A DNA stretch of 64,000 nucleotides from Lycorma delicatula (lineage: Eukaryota > Arthropoda > Insecta > Hemiptera > Fulgoridae). The notes beneath the pieces are model-generated. The model searched no databases, had not been told where the DNA came from, and saw only the letters and a program-made list of their open reading frames with translations. The stretch covers positions 157,896,575 to 157,960,574 of the forward strand of contig NC_134455.1 of the NCBI RefSeq assembly GCF_047948215.1. Direction: 5' to 3'. Position 1 is the stretch's first letter, and the number at the start of each line of letters is the position of its first letter. Below, piece by piece: positions 22,538-32,559 of the stretch. The translations under genes and the position numbers were made by a program.

Positions 22538-22598
22538 TTCAGATGGAGATCTTTTAAATAAGAGATTAATCTCTTTAAAACATACGTATAAATCTTGA
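22538..22598 (+). CDS. Probable last coding exon of the GPCR (C-terminal tail)
   Basis: After the acceptor at 22535-22537, the first base completes the split Arg codon of the previous exon. The frame then reads SDGDLLNKRLISLKHTYKS and stops at TGA 22596-22598. A short hydrophilic tail rich in Ser, Thr and basic residues is expected after helix 8, where kinases and arrestins act. A candidate polyadenylation signal AATAAA lies near 22745. The frame and splice agreement support the call; the tail itself is too variable to identify alone. Confidence 0.6.
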
Positions 22599-22959
22599 AA
22601 TTAAATTCAGAGGTACTAAAAAAAAATCCCTTATAACTTGTTAACTTATGACCTTCTTTTTATTTATTTATTATTTCCTTTTTTTTTTTTACTATGAAAC
22701 GATTATTTATTTCGTTAGCGTACAATGAGTTAGGTATATTATAAAATAAATAATTGTTCGGAATTTATTCCAGGTATATAAACAGAAAACTAGTATTCAG
22801 ACCCATTAACAAAAGAAACGCTAGTTTCTTTTTAACCACTACTAGTCTTAAATTAACAAACAATCTTATAAAATTAACTTCTAAATCCCTTTTATTGTCT
22901 ATCTTAACAGTTTATGAATGAATTCTATTGCATTGTTTCTTTCACCTATACACTTATAG
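22599..22959 (+). other. Probable 3' UTR and flank of the receptor gene
   Basis: This is AT-rich sequence after the stop codon, with AATAAA near 22745. On the minus strand an AATAAAA near 22895 could instead be a polyadenylation signal of the LTR-like block to the right. Confidence 0.35.
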
Positions 22960-23577
22960 TTTTACTGTAACTCACTGATACTACTTTCTTGGTTACTGTA
23001 TTACTCATAGCGACACCTTAATCGTATCGAACAGGATACTCTCCTCTAGACTGACGTCTCGCAGACTCACACCTGTGACTCTCCACGCTGGACCGTCGTC
23101 GTGCGTCTCGCTAGACTGGTTCGCAGAACTCTCTGCCAAATTCATACAACTCGCAGCCTCTCCTCGCAGAACTGCCCTTGCGGGACCGATATCGTAACAC
23201 CTCGCACACTGTTTTTTAGCTGTTTTTTCACCTCGCAGAACTCCGCCGAACTGACTTTTAGCTGGTCTTAGTGGGCTATTTATACTTTTAGCCTCTTCCC
23301 TGTAGAATCGGACCCGAGTCGAAGCGTGAGAAGAGAGTCGACCGACGTTTTGTTCCCATGAATTCCAAGCCTGGTGACTTCAAACCGTATAATAGGTGTG
23401 CGTTGCGTGTTAGCGGACAGTATAACAAAAGACAATTGTAAAACGGACCTGTTCTTTTCAAAAAGGGTTCTCCTTTTTGTCCCTTTCTGGATTCTCCCAA
23501 TTAATTATTACTTTTTTTATTTTCATAATAATAGGTAGGAATCCGTTACTCAGACCCGCTATACCGGTCTTGTTACA
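22960..23577 (-). mobile_element. Solo-LTR-like block with TATA box (candidate)
   Basis: A sharply GC-richer block ends on its right at TGTTACA (23571-23577), which on the minus strand gives a TGTAACAAG start typical of LTRs. On the minus strand TATAAATA lies at 23284-23277. It is followed by repeats of TTCTGCGAG (near 23240, 23170, 23120 and 23060) and, farther on, AATAAAA near 22895. A core promoter, a transcribed leader and a polyadenylation signal in that order describe an LTR. I found no matching second LTR, no coding region and no certain TSD. Confidence 0.4.
23277..23284 (-). promoter_or_regulatory. TATA box of the LTR-like block
   Basis: TATAAATA reads on the minus strand inside the GC-richer block, preceded by GGGAAGAGGCTAAAAG. 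It is the only strong TATA box in this region and suggests minus-strand transcription. Confidence 0.45.
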
Positions 23578-23639
23578 ATACTAAATAATCAAGGAAAACT
23601 AGAGAGAATATTTTTAAAAAGTAAAAAATTCTTCGAACC

Positions 23640-24135
23640 ACCACGTAAGGCTCAAAATGAGAAAATAATAAAAATACTTTAAGATCAAATGAGAAAATTT
23701 ATAAAAATGTTCAAACCTAATCGACAAAATTAAAAAACGGAGAATAATGTTTTACGGTCATTTAAAGAGATTGAATGAAGAAAGATTAACAAGAAAGGGT
23801 CTCAACGTTTTTCATAATCTTGAAAGTAGAGATAATTGGCTTCCAGAAATAGGAAAGGAATAAGAAAAGGAGAAATTCTAGAAAGGAAATTTTTAAGAAA
23901 AAAGTACAAAGTTTCAATAGTTAATTCAAGATTTTAAAAGAATTAAACTCTTGATTTAGACACATTTAGAATTAAACTCTTCAGTGGCTCAAGACGGAAG
24001 AGGAAACAATAACAGAAGAATCACCACACAGAAAAATTTAGAAAAATGATAACTGAGAGATGCCATAACCATTTAAGCTTCAAAGGAAAAATAAAGTTTT
24101 TTATGAGATTGCCACTACGAAAAAACTACAAATTC
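23640..24135 (+). pseudogene. LINE ORF2 C-terminal fragment, degraded
   Basis: Plus-strand reading near 23735-23860 gives RIMFYGHLKRLNEERLTRKG, then SRDNWLPEIGKE. The phrase (R)xxFYGHLxRMxxxRLT is typical of the C-terminal tail of RTE- or CR1-like LINEs. Stops follow. There is no reverse transcriptase core. Confidence 0.4.
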
Positions 24136-24179
24136 TTGCTTATGAAATCTACATTTATGTATTAATAAAAGTTTAGGTA

Positions 24180-25372
24180 AAAAAATTAGGTAAGAAGCCT
24201 AGTCGGAGGAGGAGGCTGGAGCTTTTTCCTTCGACCTCCTCGAACACTGGTTCTGACAATGATGGTTCAGAAGTAGATATAAGGGAGACCACAAGGGAGG
24301 GTATGAACACCCATTCATTGAAGAGGTTTTGCAAGCCGGGAGCAGGCCTGGTAGCTCTGCCCCGTTGGCCCATGATGTTTTGGCGGAACTAGATGGCTTG
24401 TCTTCCTATCTAGCAAACCCCAAGTGTACTAGTGCAGCTACCAAGAGGAGATTATTAACTCGTCTTAATTCTTCCAAGCGGCTTTCACAGCTCTCGTTGA
24501 GGGTTTTTAAAATCTTGCCTCAAAACCTAAGGAGGTAACTGCATTCCATAAACCGGCCCCGGCCCCTATGCAGCCGCGTAGGTATGCTGAAGTGGTTAGG
24601 GGCGGACGTGAAACCAGCCAGTCCAAAAACCTGAGGTTGCTTTTATCAACAGGGCGGAGAGCTCGACTGTGTGCAGCAGTCAGCTGAAGAAAGACCTCCA
24701 GGTTGCCTTTCGGGGTGACCGGAATGATCTTAAAATCAGGAAGATTAAAGAGACCGGCAAGGGATTAGTTGTGGTAATGGATGATACAGAGACCATTCAA
24801 GCAATTAGAGATTCCACAGTGGTTAAGTGATTGAATGTGAAAATAAACCGCAATAAAACGTGTAGGCCCCGTATTATAGTCAATGATATTGACTGACCGA
24901 AGATGTGTTGTCTCTTACTAGGGAGCAGAACAGTGATTTGAATGAAGCCGCCTTCCGGCGGGACTGCAGATTGGTCTTTAAAACGGGTAGACGTCATACC
25001 CAGAAATATCACGGAGTCTTTGAGGTAGGTTCTGGTATCTTTCAAAAATTTACGTCTACAGGCAGACTATTTATCGATTTAGGGTCCTGCCGACTAAAAG
25101 AGGCTTTGGTGGATGTCTTTGGGGGATCTTTGGAGGATGTCCAAAGATGTTTCAAGCGTTGCATACATGGTCACAGAGCTAAATTTTGTAAGTTTGCCTT
25201 GGTGTTTTCCCATTGTGGCGAGGAGGCCCCAAACGTGACAATTGTTCACATAGGTCCGAGTCTCCGGCCTGTGCTAACTGTAAGTGCTTGCACAAGGATC
25301 ATGAGCACCCAGTTGTTAGTAAGGAGTGTGGCTGTTACGTAAGGGCCGTTGCGCTGTACTTCAACTCCTTAG
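24180..25372 (+). pseudogene. R1-like LINE ORF1 (gag-like) remnant
   Basis: GC-richer plus-strand sequence holds an R1-type gag in shifted frames. In order come RRYAEVVRGGRE (about 24580), LQVAFRGDRNDLKIRKIKE (about 24695), GLVVVMDDTETIQAIRDST (about 24765) and NRNKTCRPRIIVNDID. The region around 25145-25340 gives RCFKRCIHGHRAKFC, then on a shifted frame CFHCGEE-like, CANCKCLHKDHEHP and ECGC patterns. These are three degenerate CCHC zinc knuckles, which bind the element's RNA. At least four frame changes or stops show that the copy is dead. It joins the ORF2 remnant directly. Confidence 0.7.
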
Positions 25373-25374
25373 AT

Positions 25375-26265
25375 GATTAGGTTCGTTCAACTAAATGCCC
25401 AGGGTGCTTATGTAGTCCAGGTTGAGTTAAGGAGGTTGTAGAGAGAAGAAGCCTCGATGTTGTCCTTCTGCAGCACGCATGTCATTAGTGGTGATCTACT
25501 ATGCTTTCACAGCTGGAAAAGTTTTGTGTAGTGTTTACCTGTATGTTTGTTATTCTGTACAGGAAGTCGCTTGATGGTGTCTTTATACGGCAGGTTTCTG
25601 ACGCGCATCATGTGGTGAGACTTACAATTCGGGGTCAGAACCTCACAGTTGTTAGTTCATGTTTCCAAAACAGGGATACCGCTGAGGAACACATAGCGCG
25701 ATGGGATAAGATACTTGGGATTGTGGGTAATGGTCCAATCCTTATTGATTCCAATATTAATGCAAAGTCACTTTTCTGACACAGTGGGATCACTGATCAT
25801 GACGGTGGCTTAATTGATAGTTTTATCGCGCAGCACAATTTTGAGGTCTTTAATGTTGCAGACCAGTTGGCCACTTACGTCAGTACGGTTAACGGACGAA
25901 GGGCCATTTCAAGTACAAATATTAACATCACTATTGGTAGGGTTCGGATTAGGGTCTCCCCATTCGGTATGTTACCGCTCAAAAATATCTGGGTGTAATC
26001 CTTGAAAATTTTTAGTTCAAGATACATCTACAGTATGTAGCAAAAAAGGCCGCTGATGCTTTTTATGGAATCCGTAGTGTCATTCATCCCGATTGAGGCC
26101 TGAATTTCCGTACCATGCGTATCCTTTACAAAGGTGTCAGCGAAGCTATTATGCTGTATGTTGCATGTCTGTCTGGGCTCACCGCATGGCTTTTAGGTAT
26201 TGTTCGGACATTTTACTGCGGTCCCAGCGACTCCTTTCTCTCACAAACTAAAAGAAGTGCTATAA
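25375..26265 (+). pseudogene. R1-like LINE ORF2 remnant: endonuclease and post-palm fragment
   Basis: MIRFVQLNAQGAYVVQVELR at about 25376 is the N-terminal strand of an APE-type endonuclease (QxNxxxxxxA). It is followed on other frames by DGVFIRQVSDAHHVVRLTI, GPILIDSNINAKS (the D-N pair of the endonuclease core) and ADQLATYVSTVNGRRAIS. Near 25935 the text jumps to YLGVILENF, KKAADAFYGIRSVIHPD and RTMRILYKGVSEAIMLY, which belong downstream of the reverse transcriptase palm. The reverse transcriptase core is therefore deleted, joining endonuclease to thumb. It cannot be active. Confidence 0.7.
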
Positions 26266-26399
26266 CTTCTTTTAACTTATATTAATATTAACTTAAATCT
26301 TATTTAAGTTCTAAGAAGTCAAGTTGATTGGTAAAACATCATTTTCTGCGTCTTTTCTGCTGCTAATTGTAGCATATTTCGCTTTAGTCATTCACTTGC

Positions 26400-26900
26400 A
26401 AATTCTATGGAGGCGTTAGCTTTAACTATAACCTCATCCTCGGATCTCCATACAGTGGTCAAATACAGTAAGATCATGCGCATAAGGTTACAGGTCGTAT
26501 CCCATTCGAGAAGTAAGTCCTCAGCAAGCCGTCAAAGGTCAAATTCCAGAAAACAAGACCCACGACAAAGCCTTGCGGAACTCCGGAACTTATCGGGACC
26601 GTAACGTCATCGTCAGCTGCAGCCACAACAGGCTATCTGTCGCTAAGATAGGTTTGTAACATTCTACGGGGACAAGGGCTGATACCCCATTTCCTCAGCG
26701 ATTGAAAGATTACCTCCCACGGTAGGTTGTTGAAGATATTCCTAATTTCCAGGAGCATCACTACGGAGATCCTTCTTATTTTTGAGCCTCCAGCTTCTTC
26801 ATCACCAATCCTCATAACCTCAGACACCGCGTACATCGTAGAGCGCCCAGTCCTGAAGCCGTATTGGTTCTCACTGATATTTCCATGGCACACTCCTCTT
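26400..26900 (-). pseudogene. R1-like LINE reverse transcriptase fragment, opposite strand
   Basis: The minus strand gives NISENQYGFRTGRSTMYAVS, then SVVMLLEIRNIFNNLPW (motif A, with its Asp replaced by Glu), RMLQTYLSDR, ISSGVPQGFVVGLVFWNLTF (motif B), DGLLRTYFSNGIRPV and a broken YADD region. It is a core fragment of the same clade as the neighbour at 24180-26265 but runs the other way, so it is a separate insertion or an inverted piece. Confidence 0.7.
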
Positions 26901-28442
26901 TTTGAAGATTAAGTACAAAATAGAATAAAATGAAACAAAGAGTACAGAACAACATAAAATAAAATAAATACCAAAAAGTACAAAATAAAGTACTTAATAG
27001 TACACCAGTTGTGGGTTGAGAACTCTGCAAAAGAGGTTTGGAACAAGAGTCCCCGCACGGGAAAATTTCCGCCAACTAACCTCAATATTTGTGGTTACTT
27101 TCCGTCCAGAAAATGATGAATTAAAGATGTTTGTCACTATGCGGGAAATTAGTAACCTAGAAACTAGTTGACCGAAAAAAGAACAGCACCGTAACGAGCA
27201 AAAATAGGCCTTAGAGATAACGCCTAAGAGTTACTAACACCAAAAAAAAATAACTCAAATAATTCATACACCACCTTCTTTTAGTTTGTGAGAAACAAGG
27301 TAAAACATCAATCCACTCTACACCAGTTAATCGTATTAAACAAACCAAACGAAGTCCGAAAAACACAGAGCGTTACAATCATGTCTAACGCTAATGTATA
27401 GCTAACCCCGTACAGTGGCAATTATTTATGAGAGTACAAGTTTCGGTTATGTTTCTGTTCACTAATTCATTATAAAGAAATATTCATTTTAACAGACGAT
27501 TAGTATTATTAACTTGACTATTCTTTCTATTAACTACTTCAAAAATACGAAAAATAATGTCAAAAAATTTGTTTATTATCATTATTGTTTTAAACAAGAA
27601 TGCCAATTTATATTTTGGGTACTTGAGTGTTATAGTTAACTCTTAATAATTTTCCATTTTATTGAAAATAATACACATTTAAATATTTAAGTAAATATGC
27701 ATAATATACAAATAGTTAATGTACTAACCAATTTGTAAATATTTATCTAATTTTCAATTTGATACCGATTTTAGAAAAAAGTAAAATAATTCGAGAAAAT
27801 TAATTCTTATTTTAATGGAGATTTTATAATAATTAATTTTACTTTCTTTAAATTTATTTTTAATTTTTAAATTTTATTTTTTATTTTCATAAAATTATAA
27901 AAACCCTGCCGATAAAAAAATCAGCACAAAATAAACGCAAAGGCGAGAAATATATCAACATCTTCAAAAAAATAAATAAAGCTAATAAAGCGTTAATTAG
28001 CGAGTGACTAAACAATGATTCTATACAAAGCAACTGAGAATAAATAGAAGTGTAAGACTATAAGCAAACAGAGTGAAGTGAATGTGTACACACAGTGTAA
28101 GCATACATTACAGGTTATTATTCAACTTTTCTTGAGGAAAGGTTTCTTTACCAACCTTAATGGTGTTGTAGTTAACAGTGAAAAGGAAAAAAATTTAAAA
28201 CAGTTGAATTTTAAATTAAACAATTATTCAGAGGGTTAATAATTGGAAGAACGTAATAAATAATTTTACGTGGTTATGAATATGTTAATTTAATGGATCA
28301 TTCAGAGATGAGAAAAAGAAAAGAAAAGAAAATTTTTATTCTACGAAGTAAGGAATTTAATAACAAGGAGAACATTAACATAAAAATTAAAATTATTTAA
28401 AATGTTGAGATGTGGGTGTAGGAAAAAATAGGTAGAATAAAA
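26901..28442. other. AT-rich stretch, no gene seen
   Basis: A repeated ACAAAATAAAATA-type low-complexity run occupies 26910-27000. Elsewhere I see no domain, splice-bounded frame or repeat match. Confidence 0.5.
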
Positions 28443-28550
28443 TGGTTGTCGGCCTCCGTGGCGCGAGCGGTAGCGTCTCTGCCTTTCATCCGGAGGTCCC
28501 GCGTTCAAATCCCGGTCAGGCATGGCATTTTCACAACAAAAAAAAAAATT
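28443..28550 (+). mobile_element. tRNA-derived SINE, family A, short copy
   Basis: TCGGCCTCCGTGGCGCGAGC begins the copy, with an A box TGGCGCGAGCGGTA. Then come TTTCATCCGGAGG and a B box GTTCAAATCC inside a T-arm-like CCCGCGTTCAAATCCCGG. After CAGGCATGGCATTTTCAC it runs straight into an A tail, so the body present in other copies is missing. Confidence 0.8.
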
Positions 28551-28662
28551 GTTAGATGAACTAATATAAAAATATTTGAGTTAAGTTAAAAAAGGAAAAA
28601 ATTAAATGACATCCTATAATTAGAAGAAGAACCAATTGCATAGAACAGATAAAACGTGAGAT

Positions 28663-28693
<31 letters not shown>

Positions 28694-29600
28694 CAATAAT
28701 ATAAAGAAAGGTAAATGAATAAAAGAAACCGATAAAGAAGAAGAATAAGATATGGATGTTAGATAATTTTAAGAAACAAATAAGGTAAGGATATAACAAG
28801 AGAAGCTCTGAATAGAGGAGGGTGTTGAAAATCACTTCTTTCAAACTTGTGTTTCTAAGATTCATCACTGATAGTAATAATAATAAATACAGAAGTGTAC
28901 AAATATATTTTTTATCCAAAATTAAATGACTGAATGCGGTGATAAAATCCGCATAAAGTGGTAACAAAATAGACTGAAACTGAACAGAAAAAAAACAGTC
29001 CTTATGTTATTGCAGTGATTGATAAAACTTACAAACTAATTTATCTAATCTTAATATAATTAAATAACGATTGCTAAGCATTCAATTCTTTTCTATACTC
29101 ATAAAAAAATAAAAATGCAATTTTGTGTAAACGAAAAGAATAAATCTTTCTCTATAGTGGGTTTGAAAGTTATGTGTAAATTATATAATCGTCGGATACC
29201 TACATTAACTACGGTATTATAAGATCACAAAATAATTCAAGGACATAAAACTATTTTTAAAAGGAAATAATCTTTAACGAAGTTAAAAAGTTTTAATTTT
29301 GGTTTTTCGGTATGTTTAGTTGGTTAATTCTAAGAATAAATGGCAGATTTAACCATTTATTTAAGTGGCGTCATTCGCCACATAAATTATTTGGCTTACC
29401 ATCGTTTAGTGTTATTATTCTTTCTTTTTTTTATTTAATACATTTCATAGAATTTTTTTTATAAATTCATAAAAGGTAGTATGACAAGACCAGTTTAATG
29501 GACTTGAGTAACGGATCCAATTAGGAGCCAATTAAGAAGAAAGTAGTCGAATATAACAATGAAAAGAATTCAGAAGGGATTCTTTTTCTCAGGCTAACAG
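28551..29600. other. AT-rich stretch, no gene seen
   Basis: A poly-A run of about 25 bases at 28667-28692 could be a retroposed tail, but no element body was recognised to its left. The rest has only short frames without motifs. Confidence 0.5.
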
Positions 29601-29639
29601 GTCTGTTTAACAATCGTTCTTTGTAATACTGCCCATGGC

Positions 29640-30020
29640 ACATCTCCAACAGCTGTTTTTTTCGAGTTATCGGACCAGAGAAGGAATTTATGGGAAAATG
29701 TAAGGGCGGGGACGATAATTGTCGTGCTTCAGTAGTTAAGAAATTTGGGTCTGGTTATGCAGGTCAAGAGGTTACGAATATAAATACTCCAGGACCGTCA
29801 GTGAGTCAGGAAAGTCAGTGAGAAGCAAGTATGAAGTGAGATTAAGCGTGTGGTGCTGCAGGGTGTTTAACGCGATTGAAGTGACGTCAAACAAGAATTC
29901 CAGTGTATCAGTGGGTGAATGTAGGAAGTTATGTTCGGTAAGTTATTGACAGACAATCCGTGAAAGAAATAAAGTATTAAACTCATTCATAAATTGTTAG
30001 GGTATATCTATTTTAAGCAG
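29640..30020 (+). mobile_element. LTR-like promoter block (candidate)
   Basis: Plus-strand GAATATAAATACTCC near 29776 looks like a TATA box. It is followed by short repeats of CAGTGAG and by AAATAAAGTATT near 29969, a possible polyadenylation signal. The composition is richer in GC than the flanks. It abuts the 3' edge of the I-like LINE remnant at 30105. There is no coding region and no proven ends. Confidence 0.35.
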
Positions 30021-30104
30021 GGAAGGTATTTGCAGTGAACGAACTTTAGACTTGTCTTATCTTGAAAACACAACCTGTGTTTGCCGATGTTCGATGTTTC
30101 TTGA

Positions 30105-31935
30105 AAACTTAAAAGTTTTTTCTTCCTTTTTGTCGCTTCGCTAATTTCATTATTTTACCACGGAAGGGTGGCTTCTTAAGTTTCTCGGAAGTTTAGAGAA
30201 TATGTCTTGATGCTGATTCAAATGTAACATTGGTTATAGAGTCAACATCATTTTCGATAACTCCAGTTGTTTGAGGAAGTGTTGTATCAGCAGTAAAGGT
30301 TGTCCAATCGGTCTTATCAAACAATCATCATTGGAGGTAAAATATAATTTTTAGAAGGATCAGTAGTAAGTTTGCTACTGAATATGGTCTTTCGTGAAGG
30401 TTTTGTAAAATTTTGAAAGAGATTTCGTTGCAATTGAAACAAATATAAAAGTTAAATCTGTACAGAATGTCGATCCGCCTCTTGCATTAAAATAATTTCC
30501 TGATCCCACATCAAAATAAGAGTCAAAATTTAAAAGGAACTCATCCATTATATCCAATTTAAAAGGAACAAATTGAACTCATCCATTAGTGGTATGGGTG
30601 GGGGAAGCTTAGCAATTAATCGCATTATGTCATTCATCGTCCAATCAAAATTTGACAAGTATATGCTGCAGGTAATCTGCGGCGGGTGCTTCATTCTGAT
30701 TGCGACCGCTTGCAGATTTGTGTCTATTATTGGTAGCTCTAGTCGACGCTAATATGGTTACTCCATCTCTAACTCTTGTATTTGGCGGTAGATCTCGCCG
30801 ATAAATATTGTATCCTGTTAAGTTAAAATTTATATCTCGGCTGGAAGTTTTTCTTGCAGAAATAAACAAATTGCATCCACATCGTATATCAAGCGTTGAA
30901 ACTCAAGGATGTTTGACAAACATCCAAACGAGTCGATTGATTAATCGACTTTATATAAGGCAGTTAATTTCGAGGTTTGCCCTTTGGTCAACCCTTTTTT
31001 CACTTCTTTGTTATCTTTCAAACAGCATCGTATTCTAGACGTACGTCACCGTTCTTGTAGCTCCGAGTCAGAAAAAATATGCAGCGGACGAGGATGGAAA
31101 TGGTTGGGAGCTCGATTTAGGCGTTGATTCAGATACGCGAACAGGAGAGACATCTACGACCGGGGTCACTTCAGCTTCCACCCAAGGGGGAAACAGCCCC
31201 CCCTCCCTTTGTGGTTTTAGGTGGTCACTATGGTTTGCTTGTGAGACCTACTCAGAAGAATATGGCGTCAGGACCTTCTTTGTATTCCGAAGCAATCATC
31301 CTCTATACAGGCTCATGTGACGGGTTATATAGACGAACCTGAACGTCACTTTATATTCCTTCGTATTCTTCTTAGATGTACTTTTATTCTTACTGGTTGT
31401 ATTATCTATGCATTAAGCTGTATTTTGAATGGTCTCATAGCTTCGTTTTGATAGAGATTTCATTTTATTGCAAAAAAAAATTCTTTATCGTAGTAACCAA
31501 AGTTGGAGTAAGATTACTGAGGAGCTTGATGTGTATCAATACTTGGTTTAGGAACAGTAGCTGCTGCCTGCGCATATGTTATTGCTCTTGGTTTGCAGTC
31601 TTTGCAAAGTTTTTGGCTTCAAAATAGCTGACCTTCTGTAAGGTCATTACTTCTTGAACAGCTATATCATCTTTATAAACAGGACAGTTTCTTGATACTC
31701 ATGAATGCTATCCTTTGTTACACCTGCTGTCACGTCGATCCTGGCCATCATATCGCTAGCTCTACCAAAGGTGGTGTAAGTGCATTTCCATTGTTTTCCA
31801 TTGTTTATGATCTGCAGGTGGCCAAAAAATCCAGTCGTGTAGTGAATGACCTGAATATGGAAGTCAGGTCAAAATAATGATAAAATTTCCGAGAAAAATA
31901 CTCTTATATGTATTGTTCTTATTTATTGCCCTGGA
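30105..31935 (-). pseudogene. Second I-like LINE copy: 5' UTR, ORF1 part and endonuclease, 3' truncated
   Basis: The copy aligns in order with the I-like LINE at 32137-37780. Its 5' UTR (31735-31935) matches 37530-37735. ORF1 text at 31500-31690 matches 36260-36490. The region near 31020 matches 35780, and 30110-30370 matches 35265-35500. Unlike the larger copy it keeps the front of the endonuclease, readable on the minus strand at 30870-30650 as INFNLTGYNIYRRDLPPNTR followed by VRDGVTILASTRATN. Stops and frameshifts occur throughout. The reverse transcriptase and RNase H parts are absent. Confidence 0.75.
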
Positions 31936-32110
31936 CATGGATACCGGTGTTATTTTATGGTTGAGTTTCAATTAACCACACTTCTCAGGAGTGGTCGACC
32001 TGAGACTATACAATACTAACACTTCATTCAAATTCATTCATATCATCCTGATTCAACCTCTGAAGTATACCTTACGGTGGTTCCGGAGGCTAAACAGAAA
32101 AAAGAGAGAG
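31936..32110 (+). mobile_element. SINE family B, 3' half
   Basis: GATACCGGTGTTATTTTATG continues the body seen at the end of the 3739-3905 SINE head. It is followed by GTTTCAATTAACCACACTTC, TCATTCATATCATCCTGATT and the tail ACGGTGGTTCCGGAGGCTAA with an A-rich end and (ATT)n. The tRNA head is missing. The left edge meets the 5' end of the I-like remnant. Confidence 0.7.
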
Positions 32111-32559
32111 CAATAATATTATTATTATTATTATAATTTTTTTTTTTTTTTTTTTAACTAAATTTTTATGGGCATCGACTGCTAAGGTCACATCGATAGC
32201 CCTCGTCACATTCTATAAAAGAAATTATTATCTCCATCTGGGTCGTCATATGTAAGGATGTAAAGGGCCCTTACATTTTATTTCAAAACACAAACTTCAC
32301 AATAAACATTAAGACATAAAAGACAAGGACAATCACAAACACTTACGGGGTGTAAAGGGCCCCAATATTAAAATTTGAGATAAGGTTCTCAAAAGACCAT
32401 GAAATTAAAATTTCAACTAATCAATACCATTTCATTCTTTATATATATATAAACTGCCGCTTTTATCACAGATTTAAACTTTCATTTTATAGACTTTTAA
32501 GAAGTCCACTGGCGTGTAAAAATGCAACTATATTTTCTTCATTTCCATTATCCAGATCA

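Noticed and set aside
23030..23280. CRISPR-like or satellite array from recurring CTCGCAGAACT
   Set aside because: Spacing is irregular and the copies are short. They lie downstream of a TATA box in an LTR-like block, and the DNA is eukaryotic.
28443..28525. tRNA gene in the GGCCTCCGTGGCGCGAG block (and at 41298 and 58908)
   Set aside because: A and B boxes are present, but the acceptor stem does not close, the copies are repeated, and they continue into a SINE body or poly-A tail.
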